Assembly (NCBI RefSeq): GCF_020881035.1
Contig: NZ_JAJITC010000020.1
Location: 1-64,000, forward strand
Reading direction: 5' to 3'
DNA length: 64,000 bases
DNA from: Paraburkholderia translucens
GTDB taxonomy: Bacteria > Pseudomonadota > Gammaproteobacteria > Burkholderiales > Burkholderiaceae
This document shows positions 7,681-16,019 of the stretch, one piece after another. The notes under the pieces are model-generated. The model saw only the letters and a list, made by a program, of their open reading frames with translations, was not told the origin of the DNA and did no database searches. Each line of letters opens with the position of its first letter. Positions within the stretch are counted from its first letter, which is position 1. Both the position numbers and the translations under genes were made by a program.

Positions 7681-8874
7681 TTACTTCGCCGCACCGCCCT
7701 CGAACCACGCGGCAATCTTCATTCGCTCGTCGTCGGTCATATGCGTGACGTTGCCGAGCGGCATCGCCTTCAGCGTGACGGCCTGCTGATAGATGCGCTG
7801 CGCGTTCTGCGAGATTTCGTCAGGCGTATCCATCAGCACGCCGGCCGGTGCGCTGCCCATCAACGTCGGATGCGCGGAGTGGCAGGCCACGCAGCGCTGC
7901 TGCAGCACCGGCGCGATGTCGGCAACCTTCAGCGCCGGCGCGTTGGCGGCTTGCGCCTGCGGCACCACCGGTCGCGGCATCGTCCACACGAGCGCGGCGC
8001 ACATCAGCGCGACGCCGGCTAGCGGCAGATACCACAGCACCTGGCCGCGATGGCGCATCACGAAGAACTGACGGATCAGCGCACCGGCCAGCATGATGAC
8101 GACGAGCACCGCCCAGTTGTACGGATGCGTGTAGGTCATCGCGTAGTGGTTCGACAGCATCGCGAACACGACCGGCAACGTGAAATACGTGTTGTGCACC
8201 GAGCGCTGCTTGCCGCGCTTGCCATAGATCGGGTTCGGCGTGTCGCCCTTGAGCATCGCCTCGACCATCTTGCGCTGGCCCGGAATGATCACGAAGAACA
8301 CGTTGGCCGACATGATCGTCGCGAGCATCGCGCCCATGATCAGATACGCCGCGCGGCCCGCGAAGATATGGCAGGCGAGATACGCCGCGATCAGCACGTA
8401 AACGCCGACGCAGAGGCCGAGCAGCCGGTCGCGCGCGCCGAGAATCCGGCACAGCGAGTCGTAGACGATCCAGCCGGCCGCGAGGAAACCGATTGCCGAT
8501 GCGATGGCGACCACAGGCCCCATGTCGAGCACGTTCCTGTCGATCAGATAGGTGCTCGGCGAGAACAGATACAGCACGGTAAAGAGACCGAAGCCCGACA
8601 ACCACGTCGTGTACGACGGCCATTTCGACCAGTGCAGGTCTTCGGGCATTTCGGGCGGCGCGACCGTGTACTTCTGCATGTTGTAGAATCCGCCGCCGTG
8701 CACGTGCCACAGCTCGCCGAACACGCCGCGGCGGCGCTGGTTCGGATCGGTCGGCGGTTTCAGGCTGTTGTCGAGCGCGACGAAATAGAACGATTCGCCG
8801 ATCCATGCGATCGCGGCGGTGACGTGGAACCAGCGAATCGCGAGGTTCAGCCAGTCGGTGATGAAGCATTCCAT
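7681..8874 (-). CDS. puuD: Membrane urate hydroxylase PuuD with cytochrome c domain
   Basis: A 397-residue inner-membrane protein. The N-terminal part (about 1-290) holds some eight hydrophobic segments of the DUF989 type, starting with a WFHVTAAIAWIGESFYFVAL helix. The C-terminal periplasmic domain has a c-type heme site CVACH at C328-H332 and a later MPLGNVTHMT stretch that can supply the heme methionine. PuuD oxidises urate to 5-hydroxyisourate and passes electrons to the respiratory chain rather than making peroxide as uricase does. The following - strand context (uraH 42 bases upstream) fits a two-gene urate operon feeding UraD in the + strand operon. Confidence 0.93.
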   Translation of the reverse strand: MECFITDWLNLAIRWFHVTAAIAWIGESFYFVALDNSLKPPTDPNQRRRGVFGELWHVHGGGFYNMQKYTVAPPEMPEDLHWSKWPSYTTWLSGFGLFTVLYLFSPSTYLIDRNVLDMGPVVAIASAIGFLAAGWIVYDSLCRILGARDRLLGLCVGVYVLIAAYLACHIFAGRAAYLIMGAMLATIMSANVFFVIIPGQRKMVEAMLKGDTPNPIYGKRGKQRSVHNTYFTLPVVFAMLSNHYAMTYTHPYNWAVLVVIMLAGALIRQFFVMRHRGQVLWYLPLAGVALMCAALVWTMPRPVVPQAQAANAPALKVADIAPVLQQRCVACHSAHPTLMGSAPAGVLMDTPDEISQNAQRIYQQAVTLKAMPLGNVTHMTDDERMKIAAWFEGGAAK

Positions 8875-8916
8875 GAAACTCCTCCGCTTCTGATTCGTTG
8901 TGCGCGCGATGACGGC

Positions 8917-9270
8917 CTAGCTGCCCCGATACGTGCTGTAGGAAAACGGCGACACCAGCAGCGGCACGTGATAGTGCGCATTGGCATCGGCGACGCCGAA
9001 GCGCAGCACGACGAGGTCGACGAAGCGCGGCTCCGGCACCTTCATGCCGAGCGCGGCGAAGTAGTCGCCCGCGCCGAACACGAGCTCGTATTCGCCCGCG
9101 ACGAGCGCGTCGCCTTCGAGCAGCGGCTCGTCGCAGCGGCCGTCGTGATTCGTGAATGTGGTTTTGACCGCGCGCCGCGTGCCGCCCGCGAGCGCGAAAA
9201 GTTCGACCTTGATGCCCGCGCCGGGACGGCCGTTCGCCGTGTCGAGCACGTGGGTAGTGAGCTTGCCCAT
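8917..9270 (-). CDS. uraH: 5-hydroxyisourate hydrolase (transthyretin-related)
   Basis: A 117-residue enzyme that opens 5-hydroxyisourate to OHCU. The active-site residues of the family are visible: the N-terminal THVLDTANGRPG motif with its histidine at residue 7, and the C-terminal signature YSTYRGS that ends the protein. Length matches bacterial HIUase (about 110-120). It precedes puuD in the same direction. The ATG at 9270 is preferred over the one two codons upstream because it aligns with the usual MGKLTTHVLD start. Confidence 0.93.
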   Translation of the reverse strand: MGKLTTHVLDTANGRPGAGIKVELFALAGGTRRAVKTTFTNHDGRCDEPLLEGDALVAGEYELVFGAGDYFAALGMKVPEPRFVDLVVLRFGVADANAHYHVPLLVSPFSYSTYRGS

Positions 9271-9624
9271 TCGCAATTGTCCTTGTGTGAATGCGAGGAG
9301 TCGGCGGCGGCCCGATCCATGACGTTTGCGGCGGATCGAGGCTCCACGTCAGTGGCTGCATACCCGTCGGCGAATCGAAGCGAGCGCCGTGGCAGCCATT
9401 GTAAAAAGGATGCTCCGTTCAGCGCGCGAGCGATAGGCAAGATAATGGTTCGCGCATGATGGACAGCCGTTCGAAAGCCGCCCCGACTCATCGGCCGATC
9501 GTATCGGCGCCAAAAAAGCGCCACTATATTGGCGATGTGAAGTTGGGTATCGCAACCGCGCGTGTTGTCAGCGGGATTTTGGCTACCGAAGGTAAGCGCT
9601 GTGCGGGCGGAGAAACTAACGACG
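9271..9624. promoter_or_regulatory. Divergent control region uraH / amidohydrolase
   Basis: A 354-base non-coding stretch between divergent genes. It contains a 20-bp motif (9347-9366) repeated upstream of the LysR gene. No intact small ORF with a ribosome site was recognised. Confidence 0.5.
9347..9366. promoter_or_regulatory. Shared purine-cluster motif, copy 1
   Basis: CGTCA, two variable bases, then GGCTGCATACCCG. It lies 77 bp upstream of the uraH start codon. An 18/20 identical copy occurs at 12047-12066. Confidence 0.5.
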
Positions 9625-11007
9625 ATGAAGGAAGCAGTGAAACAACCCGGCAAAACGATGCTCGTGAAGCATGCGGACGTGCTGGTCACGATGGATGGCG
9701 AGCGGCGCGAACTGCGCGACGCCGGCCTTTATATCGAGGACAACCGGATCGTCGCGGTCGCCCCGACGGATCAGTTGCCGCCCACGGCCGACGAGGTGCT
9801 GGACCTGCGCGGCCACCTCGTGATTCCGGGCCTCGTCAACACGCATCACCATATGTACCAGAGCCTCACGCGTGCGATTCCCGCCGCGCAGAACGCCGAG
9901 CTGTTCGGCTGGCTCACGAATCTGTACAAGGTATGGGCGAACCTGACGCCCGACATGATCGAAGTATCGACGCTGACCGCGATGGCCGAACTGCTGCTGT
10001 CCGGCTGCACGACTTCGAGCGACCATCTGTATATCTATCCGAACGGCAGCCGTCTCGACCACAGCATCGCGGCCGCGCGCAGGATCGGCATGCGCTTTCA
10101 CGCGGCGCGCGGCAGTATGAGCGTGGGGCAGAAAGACGGCGGCCTGCCGCCCGATTCGGTGGTCGAGCGTGAAGCGGACATCCTGAAGGACACGCAGCGT
10201 CTGATCGAGACGTATCACGACGAGGGTCGCTATGCGATGCTGCGCGTCGTGGTGGCGCCGTGCTCGCCGTTTTCGGTGAGCCGCGACCTGATGCGCGAAT
10301 CGGCGGTGCTCGCGCGCCAGTACGGCGTGTCGTTGCACACGCATCTGGCGGAGAACGTCAACGACGTCGAGTACAGCCGCGAGAAGTTCGGCATGACGCC
10401 GGCCGAGTATGCGCACGATCTCGGCTGGGTCGGCCGCGACGTGTGGCATGCCCACTGCGTGCAACTCGACGACGCGGGCATCGCGCTGTTCGCGCGCACG
10501 GGCACCGGCGTCGCGCATTGTCCGTGCTCGAACATGCGGCTCGCGTCGGGCATCGCGCCGGTCAGGCGCATGCGGCTCGCGGGCGTGCCGGTCGGGCTCG
10601 GCGTCGACGGTTCGGCGTCCAACGACGGTGCGCAGATGGTTGCCGAGGTCCGTCAGGCTCTGCTGCTGCAGCGCGTCGGTTTCGGGCCTGACGCGATGAC
10701 CGCGCGCGAGGCGCTCGAAATCGCGACCCTTGGCGGCGCGCGCGTGCTCAATCGCGACGACATCGGTGCGCTCGCGCCCGGCATGGCCGCGGATTTTGTC
10801 GCGTTCGATCTGCGTGAGCCGCAGTTTGCGGGTGCGCTGCACGATCCGGTCGCGGCTCTGGTATTCTGCGCACCCTCGCAGGTCAGCTACAGCGTGATCG
10901 ACGGCAAGGTGGTGGTGAAGAATGGGCAACTTGCGACCCTCGAGCTCGGGCCGGTGATCGAGCGGCATAACCGGCTTGCCCGGCAGCTTTACGAGGCGGC
11001 GGCCTGA
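9625..11007 (+). CDS. 8-oxoguanine/guanine deaminase-like amidohydrolase
   Basis: A 460-residue metal-dependent amidohydrolase of the TrzN/AtzA/guanine-deaminase group. Metal ligands and active-site motifs are visible: NTHHHMYQ (HxH of strand 1), HTHLAEN, WHAHCVQLDD and the aspartate in GLGVDGSASND. The closest functional label for this shape is 8-oxoguanine deaminase (giving urate) or guanine deaminase (giving xanthine); hydroxydechloroatrazine hydrolase is a frequent alternative annotation. Producing urate would feed PuuD directly, which fits the location. Start choice is uncertain: ATG 9625 has GGAG 12 bases upstream, ATG 9658 begins MLVKHADVLVTMDGE. Confidence 0.8.
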   Translation: MKEAVKQPGKTMLVKHADVLVTMDGERRELRDAGLYIEDNRIVAVAPTDQLPPTADEVLDLRGHLVIPGLVNTHHHMYQSLTRAIPAAQNAELFGWLTNLYKVWANLTPDMIEVSTLTAMAELLLSGCTTSSDHLYIYPNGSRLDHSIAAARRIGMRFHAARGSMSVGQKDGGLPPDSVVEREADILKDTQRLIETYHDEGRYAMLRVVVAPCSPFSVSRDLMRESAVLARQYGVSLHTHLAENVNDVEYSREKFGMTPAEYAHDLGWVGRDVWHAHCVQLDDAGIALFARTGTGVAHCPCSNMRLASGIAPVRRMRLAGVPVGLGVDGSASNDGAQMVAEVRQALLLQRVGFGPDAMTAREALEIATLGGARVLNRDDIGALAPGMAADFVAFDLREPQFAGALHDPVAALVFCAPSQVSYSVIDGKVVVKNGQLATLELGPVIERHNRLARQLYEAAA

Positions 11008-11037
11008 GCGGATGAGGCATCGGCGCCGCATGGCGCC

Positions 11038-11970
11038 TCAGGGCTTGTCGATCAACGTCCGGGTCGCCTCGCCGACGAGACCGCGCAGCCAGCGCACTTC
11101 GTCGGAGTAATGCACGCGCTCGTGCCACAACTGGTAGTACTGCATCGGCGGAAAATCGAGCGGCGCGGGCACCACGGTCAGCGGCAGGAACTTCGCGTAG
11201 TAGTCGGCAAACAGGCGCGTCGTCGTGAAGATCAGATCGGATTTGATCAGCACGTACGGCGCGAGATTGAAGTAGGGCAGCGTGACGACCACGTGGCGCT
11301 TGAGCCGCTCGCGCGCGAGGTGAACGTCGATCGCGCCGCGCTGGCCGACCGAGTAAGGTGTCGGCGCGAGATGCGGCGCGTTCAGGTACTGGTCGAGCGT
11401 GAGCCCGCCGCGTTTGGCGAACGGATGCGTGCTGCTCATCAGGCAGACGATCTGATCGACGAACAGGTTCGACAGATGCAACTGCTCGGGCGGCTCGGGC
11501 CAGTTGCCGACGACGATGTCGAGCTTGCCGTCCTCGAGCGCGAGTTCGTAGTCGAACGCGGGGCCGAGCGAATGGAATTCGAGCGTCGCGTTCGGCGCGG
11601 CCTGGCGAAAACGTTCGACGACGGTCGGCACGAACAGTACGTTGAGGTAGTCGGGACAACCGATCCGGTAGCAGCGGATCGACGTGGCCGGATCGAAGTT
11701 GTGCTGCTGGAACCTGATGCGCTCGATCTCGCGCAGTGCGTTCTGCACCGGTTCGAGCAGGCGCAGGCCGTACTCGGTCGGCACCATGCCGGACTTGCCG
11801 CGCACGAGCAGCGGATCGCCGGTGATATCGCGCAGACGGCGCAGCGCCGCGCTGATTGCGGGTTGGGACTGGTTCAGTTTGACGGCGGCGCGCGTCACGC
11901 TGCGCTCCATCAGCAGCGTGTGCAACACGCGTAGCAGGTACGTGTCGATCGCCTCGCGTTGCTGGCTCAT
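11038..11970 (-). CDS. LysR-family regulator, probable purine/ureide regulator
   Basis: A 310-residue LysR-type transcription factor. The N-terminal winged HTH is SVTRAAVKLNQSQPAISAALRRLRD (about residues 24-48), followed by a linker helix and a periplasmic-binding-protein-like effector domain with LVRGKSGMVPTE and a NodD-type DHPFAKRGG-like region (THPFAKRGG). It is convergent with the amidohydrolase and divergent from the BMP-type ABC transporter genes, so the transporter and possibly the urate genes are its targets. A GGAG site precedes ATG 11970. Confidence 0.88.
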   Translation of the reverse strand: MSQQREAIDTYLLRVLHTLLMERSVTRAAVKLNQSQPAISAALRRLRDITGDPLLVRGKSGMVPTEYGLRLLEPVQNALREIERIRFQQHNFDPATSIRCYRIGCPDYLNVLFVPTVVERFRQAAPNATLEFHSLGPAFDYELALEDGKLDIVVGNWPEPPEQLHLSNLFVDQIVCLMSSTHPFAKRGGLTLDQYLNAPHLAPTPYSVGQRGAIDVHLARERLKRHVVVTLPYFNLAPYVLIKSDLIFTTTRLFADYYAKFLPLTVVPAPLDFPPMQYYQLWHERVHYSDEVRWLRGLVGEATRTLIDKP

Positions 11971-12046
11971 GGACTCTCCGGAATATATGTACTGGCTGAT
12001 CGATCGGACGTAGATGCATATGCGTTCTAATATGGAAGAAAATCCG

Positions 12047-12066
12047 CGTCAAGGGCTGCATACCCG
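12047..12066. promoter_or_regulatory. Shared purine-cluster motif, copy 2
   Basis: CGTCA, two variable bases, then GGCTGCATACCCG, identical in 18 of 20 positions to 9347-9366. It is 77 bp upstream of the LysR start codon and 116 bp before the ABC ATPase start. Confidence 0.5.
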
Positions 12067-12181
12067 CGGAGCTTGTAGCGGCGTGGGTTTGCGGGAATTT
12101 TGTCAACTCGACTGAGTGGGTCGAATTAGGTATCTTCAACCGGTTGTGGTGACGGATCGTCACGAACGCATACGGAATCTC

Positions 12182-13780
12182 ATGAGCGACACTCCACATA
12201 GCGACGGCGCGCAATTCACCGGCGGGGCGGTCCCCCGGCTCGAGCTCACGGGCATCACGAAGCAATATCCGGCCGTGCGCGCCAATGACGAGGTCACCCT
12301 CGTCGTGGCACCCGGCGAGATTCACGCGGTGCTCGGCGAGAACGGCGCGGGCAAAAGCACGCTGATGAAGATCATCTACGGCGCGGTGCGGCCCGACGCC
12401 GGCGAGATCCGCTGGGAAGGCGAGACGGTCGACATCGCGAATCCGGCGGCCGCGCGCAAGCTCGGCATCGGCATGGTGTTTCAGCACTTCTCGCTGTTCG
12501 AGACGCTCACGGTCGGCGAAAACATCGCGCTCGCGCTCGACGAACCGTTCGATCTGAAGACGTTATCCAGGCGCATTCGCGAGGTGTCGGCCGACTACGG
12601 TCTCGATATCGATCCGCAGCGGCACGTGCACAGCCTGACGGTGGGCGAGCGGCAGCGCGTCGAAATCGTGCGCTGCCTGCTGCAGAATCCGCGTCTGCTG
12701 ATCATGGACGAGCCCACCTCGGTGCTGACGCCGCAGGCGGTTCGCAAGCTCTTCACCACGCTGCGCCGACTCGCCGCCGAAGGCTGCAGCATCCTCTACA
12801 TCAGCCACAAGCTCGACGAAATCCAGGAACTGTGCGACACCGCGACCGTGATGCGCGGCGGCCGCGTGACCGGTCACGTGAAGCCGAAGAACGAGACGCA
12901 TGCGTCGCTCGCGCAGTTGATGGTCGGCCATTCGCTGCCGGACTACACACGGCGCGAGCACAAGCCGGGCGCGGTGCAGCTCGATGTCAGGCAGCTGTCG
13001 GTCGCGAGCGACGATCCATTCGGCACGTCGTTGCGCGACGTATCGTTCAGCGTGCATGCGGGCGAGATCTTCGGCATTGCCGGGGTGTCGGGCAACGGGC
13101 AGGCCGAACTGCTCGCGGCACTGTCCGGCGAAAAACGCGCTGAAAGACGCAGCCTTCCGGCCGACGCCATCACGATCTGCGGCAAGCCCGCCGCGCGCCT
13201 CGGCGCGGGCGGACGGCGCGCGCTCGGCTTCGGCTTCGTGCCCGAAGAGCGGCTCGGCCGCGGCGCGGTGCCGGCGATGAGCCTGGCCGACAACGCGCTT
13301 TTGACCGCGCATCGGCAGGGTATGGTCAGCTCGGGCTGGATCAGGGCGGGCGCGATGCGCGCGTTCGCGAAGCGCTGCATCGATGCGTTCGACGTGCGCT
13401 GCGGCGGCCCGGACGCGCTCGCGCAAAGTCTGTCGGGCGGCAATTTGCAGAAATACATCATGGGCCGCGAAATCCTGCAGGCGCCGAAGGTGCTCGTGGT
13501 CGCGCAGCCGACGTGGGGCGTCGATGTCGGCGCGTCCGCGTTCATCCGTCAGCAACTGCTCGATCTGTCGGCGCGCGGCGTCGCGATTCTGGTGATCTCG
13601 GAGGAGCTGGAAGAGCTTTTCGATATCTGCGATCGCATCGCGGTGCTCGCGGGCGGGCGGCTCTCGCCGGTGCGCGCGACCGCTGCGACCAATGCCGAGG
13701 AAATCGGCCGCTGGATGGCGGGGCTGTTCGGCGACCGCAAGGGCGCGGCGCCCGCGGCGGACCAGCCGGCGCATGCGTGA
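12182..13780 (+). CDS. BMP-type nucleoside ABC transporter, ATP-binding protein
   Basis: A 532-residue cytoplasmic ATPase with two fused ABC domains, as in YufO/RbsA/MglA proteins. Domain 1 has Walker A GENGAGKSTLMK, signature LTVGERQRVE and Walker B LLIMDEPTSVL. Domain 2 has a degenerate Walker A (GVSGNGQAELLAAL) but an intact signature LSGGNLQKYIMGRE, the usual asymmetry of this family. The next three genes are two permeases and a BMP lipoprotein-like binding protein, so this powers import of a purine nucleoside or similar. Start ATG 12182 begins MSDTPHSD; the longer frame from 12116 lacks support. Confidence 0.9.
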   Translation: MSDTPHSDGAQFTGGAVPRLELTGITKQYPAVRANDEVTLVVAPGEIHAVLGENGAGKSTLMKIIYGAVRPDAGEIRWEGETVDIANPAAARKLGIGMVFQHFSLFETLTVGENIALALDEPFDLKTLSRRIREVSADYGLDIDPQRHVHSLTVGERQRVEIVRCLLQNPRLLIMDEPTSVLTPQAVRKLFTTLRRLAAEGCSILYISHKLDEIQELCDTATVMRGGRVTGHVKPKNETHASLAQLMVGHSLPDYTRREHKPGAVQLDVRQLSVASDDPFGTSLRDVSFSVHAGEIFGIAGVSGNGQAELLAALSGEKRAERRSLPADAITICGKPAARLGAGGRRALGFGFVPEERLGRGAVPAMSLADNALLTAHRQGMVSSGWIRAGAMRAFAKRCIDAFDVRCGGPDALAQSLSGGNLQKYIMGREILQAPKVLVVAQPTWGVDVGASAFIRQQLLDLSARGVAILVISEELEELFDICDRIAVLAGGRLSPVRATAATNAEEIGRWMAGLFGDRKGAAPAADQPAHA

Positions 13781-13891
13781 AGCGGAGCACGGCCTGCCGC
13801 GAGCCGGCTCACCGCGCCAACAGCCAGCACGCCAACCACCCATGCGACTGCGAACCCTGAAGAACAGAAACCGAATAATCACACGCTAGCC

Positions 13892-14998
13892 ATGATGCTT
13901 CCCTATCGACTCGAAGCCCGCACGACGCCCTCGCGCACGATGCAGCTTGCCGTGCCGCTGATCGCCGCGTTGCTGACGCTCGCGATCGGCTTCCTGATCT
14001 TCGGCCTCGTCGGCCGCGACCCGTTGCAGGCGATGCACGCGTTTTTCATCGAGCCGCTCTCCAGCATCAACGGCTGGTCCGAGCTGCTCCTGAAAGCGTC
14101 GCCGCTGTGCCTGATCGGCCTCGGCCTCGCCATTGGCTATCGCGCGAACGTGTGGAACATCGGCGCCGAAGGGCAGATGCTGCTCGGCGGCATCGCGGCG
14201 AGCGGCGTCGCGATCTATTTCGATCAGGCGAGCGGCTGGTGGATCCTGCCGACCATGATGGCAGCCGGCATCTTCGGCGGCATGGCGTGGGCCGCGATTC
14301 CCGCGTTCCTGAAGAGCCGCTTCAACACCAACGAGATCCTCGTGAGCCTGATGCTCACGTACGTCGCGACGCAACTGCTGATCTACCTCGTGAGCGGCCC
14401 CTGGCGCGATCCGCAGGGCATGAATTTCCCGCTGTCGGAGATGTTCAGCGGCGACGCGCTGTATCCGGTGCTGTACGGCGACTGGCACTGGAAATTCCTG
14501 CGCGGTACGCGCCTGAACGCCTCCGTGTTCCTCACGCTGATCGCGATTCCGCTCGTCTGGCTGTTCATGCGCAAGAGCTTCGCGGGCTACCGCATGAACG
14601 TCGGCGGACTTGCGCCGCTCGCCGCGCGTTATGCGGGATTTTCCGACACGAAAACCATCTGGACGTCGCTGCTCATCAGCGGGGGCCTCGCGGGCCTCGC
14701 CGGCATGGGCGAGATCGCCGGTCCGATCGGCCAGTTGCAGGCAACGTGGTCGCCGGGCTACGGCTTCACCGCGATCATCGTCGTATTCGTGGGGCGGTTG
14801 CATCCGCTCGGCATCGTGCTCGCGAGTCTCCTGATGGCGCTGCTGTACCTCGGCGGCGAAGCGGTGCAGACCTCGATGCAATTGCCGCAGGCGCTATCGG
14901 GCGTATTCCAGGGGTTGCTGCTGTTCTGCCTGCTCGGCGCCGACCTGTTCGTGAACTACCGCGTGCGGCGCCGCTCGGCCGCCGCGGCGGCTCGTTAA
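13892..14998 (+). CDS. BMP-type nucleoside ABC transporter, permease 1
   Basis: A 368-residue polytopic inner-membrane permease of the branched-chain-amino-acid/simple-sugar type (BPD_transp_2), like YufP. Recognisable are the helical GLGLAIGYRANVWNIGAEGQ stretch and NTNEILVSLMLTYVA, both typical of nucleoside permeases. A 111-base gap separates it from the ATPase. A second ATG (13895) directly follows the first, so the exact start may differ by one codon. It should heterodimerise with the permease encoded at 15026. Confidence 0.9.
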   Translation: MMLPYRLEARTTPSRTMQLAVPLIAALLTLAIGFLIFGLVGRDPLQAMHAFFIEPLSSINGWSELLLKASPLCLIGLGLAIGYRANVWNIGAEGQMLLGGIAASGVAIYFDQASGWWILPTMMAAGIFGGMAWAAIPAFLKSRFNTNEILVSLMLTYVATQLLIYLVSGPWRDPQGMNFPLSEMFSGDALYPVLYGDWHWKFLRGTRLNASVFLTLIAIPLVWLFMRKSFAGYRMNVGGLAPLAARYAGFSDTKTIWTSLLISGGLAGLAGMGEIAGPIGQLQATWSPGYGFTAIIVVFVGRLHPLGIVLASLLMALLYLGGEAVQTSMQLPQALSGVFQGLLLFCLLGADLFVNYRVRRRSAAAAAR

Positions 14999-15025
14999 GC
15001 CCGCTCATCCGCTTTCAGAGTCATT

Positions 15026-15955
15026 ATGGATATCCAGCAAGCCACCGCACTCACGTCGAGCGCGATCACCGCGTCGATCCCGCTGATGTTCGCGGGCGCG
15101 GGCGAACTCGTCGCCGAAAAATCGGGCGTGCTCAATCTCGGCGTGGAAGGGATGATGCTGATGGGCGCCGTCAGCGGCTACGCGGTCACGTCGATCACCG
15201 GCAGTCCGTGGCTCGGCGTGCTCGCCGCGATCGGCGCCGGTCTCGCGATGTCGCTGCTGTTCGCGTTCCTCACGCTGACGATGCTCGCCAACCAGGTCGC
15301 GACCGGTTTGTCGCTGACGATCTTCGGCATCGGGCTGTCCGCGTATGTGGGCAAGCCGTACACGTCGGCCGCGGTGCGCGCGACGATCGATACGTGGACG
15401 ATCCCGGGTCTGTCGAAGCTCCCGGTGCTGGGCCCGGCGCTGTTCACGCTGACGCCGCTCGATTACCTCGCGTTCCTGATGTTCGCGGCAATCGGCTGGT
15501 TCCTGTATCGCACACGCGCGGGTCTCGTGCTGCGCTCGGTCGGCGAATCGCCGCAGGTCGCGCACTCGGTCGGCTTTCCGGTGGTCGGCGTGCGCTACGG
15601 CGCGGTCGCGTTCGGCGGCGGCATGGCGGGACTGGCCGGCGGCTACTATTCGATCGTCAATCTGCACCTGTGGCAGGAGAACCTGACTTCGGGGCGCGGC
15701 TGGATCGCGCTCGCGCTGGTCGTGTTCGCGACGTGGCGGCCTGGGCGCCTCCTGATCGGCGCGCTGCTGTTCGGCGCGGTGACGGGGCTGCAGTTTTACG
15801 CGCAGGCGATCGGCGTGCCGGTGCCGACGCAGTTCCTCGCGATGCTGCCGTACGTCGCGACGATCGTCGTGCTCGCGCTGATCTCGCGCAACCCGAACAC
15901 GATCCGCCTGAATGCGCCCGCCTCGCTCGGCAAGCCGTTTTTCTCGGCGGGCTAA
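15026..15955 (+). CDS. BMP-type nucleoside ABC transporter, permease 2
   Basis: A 309-residue permease of the same superfamily, like YufQ. It carries the family signature KSGVLNLGVEGMMLMGA near residues 33-49 and ANQVATGLSLTIFG. It starts 27 bases after permease 1 and is followed after 64 bases by the binding-protein gene, completing an ATPase-permease-permease-SBP operon. The substrate is inferred from family (nucleosides such as guanosine or inosine) and from the adjoining purine catabolism genes. Confidence 0.9.
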   Translation: MDIQQATALTSSAITASIPLMFAGAGELVAEKSGVLNLGVEGMMLMGAVSGYAVTSITGSPWLGVLAAIGAGLAMSLLFAFLTLTMLANQVATGLSLTIFGIGLSAYVGKPYTSAAVRATIDTWTIPGLSKLPVLGPALFTLTPLDYLAFLMFAAIGWFLYRTRAGLVLRSVGESPQVAHSVGFPVVGVRYGAVAFGGGMAGLAGGYYSIVNLHLWQENLTSGRGWIALALVVFATWRPGRLLIGALLFGAVTGLQFYAQAIGVPVPTQFLAMLPYVATIVVLALISRNPNTIRLNAPASLGKPFFSAG

Positions 15956-16019
15956 CGACACCACACGTTTAATATCGATCCGCTCAACACCATTCGCTCA
16001 TCACGACAAGGGAAAAAAG

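Noticed and set aside
7820..9361. 513-codon - frame across puuD and uraH
   Set aside because: Shadow of puuD/uraH with an Arg-rich sequence lacking domain signals.
11016..11037. GC-rich hairpin between the convergent amidohydrolase and LysR genes
   Set aside because: A 6-bp stem (GGCGCC) without a T-tract on either strand; too weak to call a terminator.
14107..15972. 621-codon + frame across the two BMP permease genes
   Set aside because: Composition is Arg/Ala rich and it overlaps two membrane proteins in another frame; no ribosome site.
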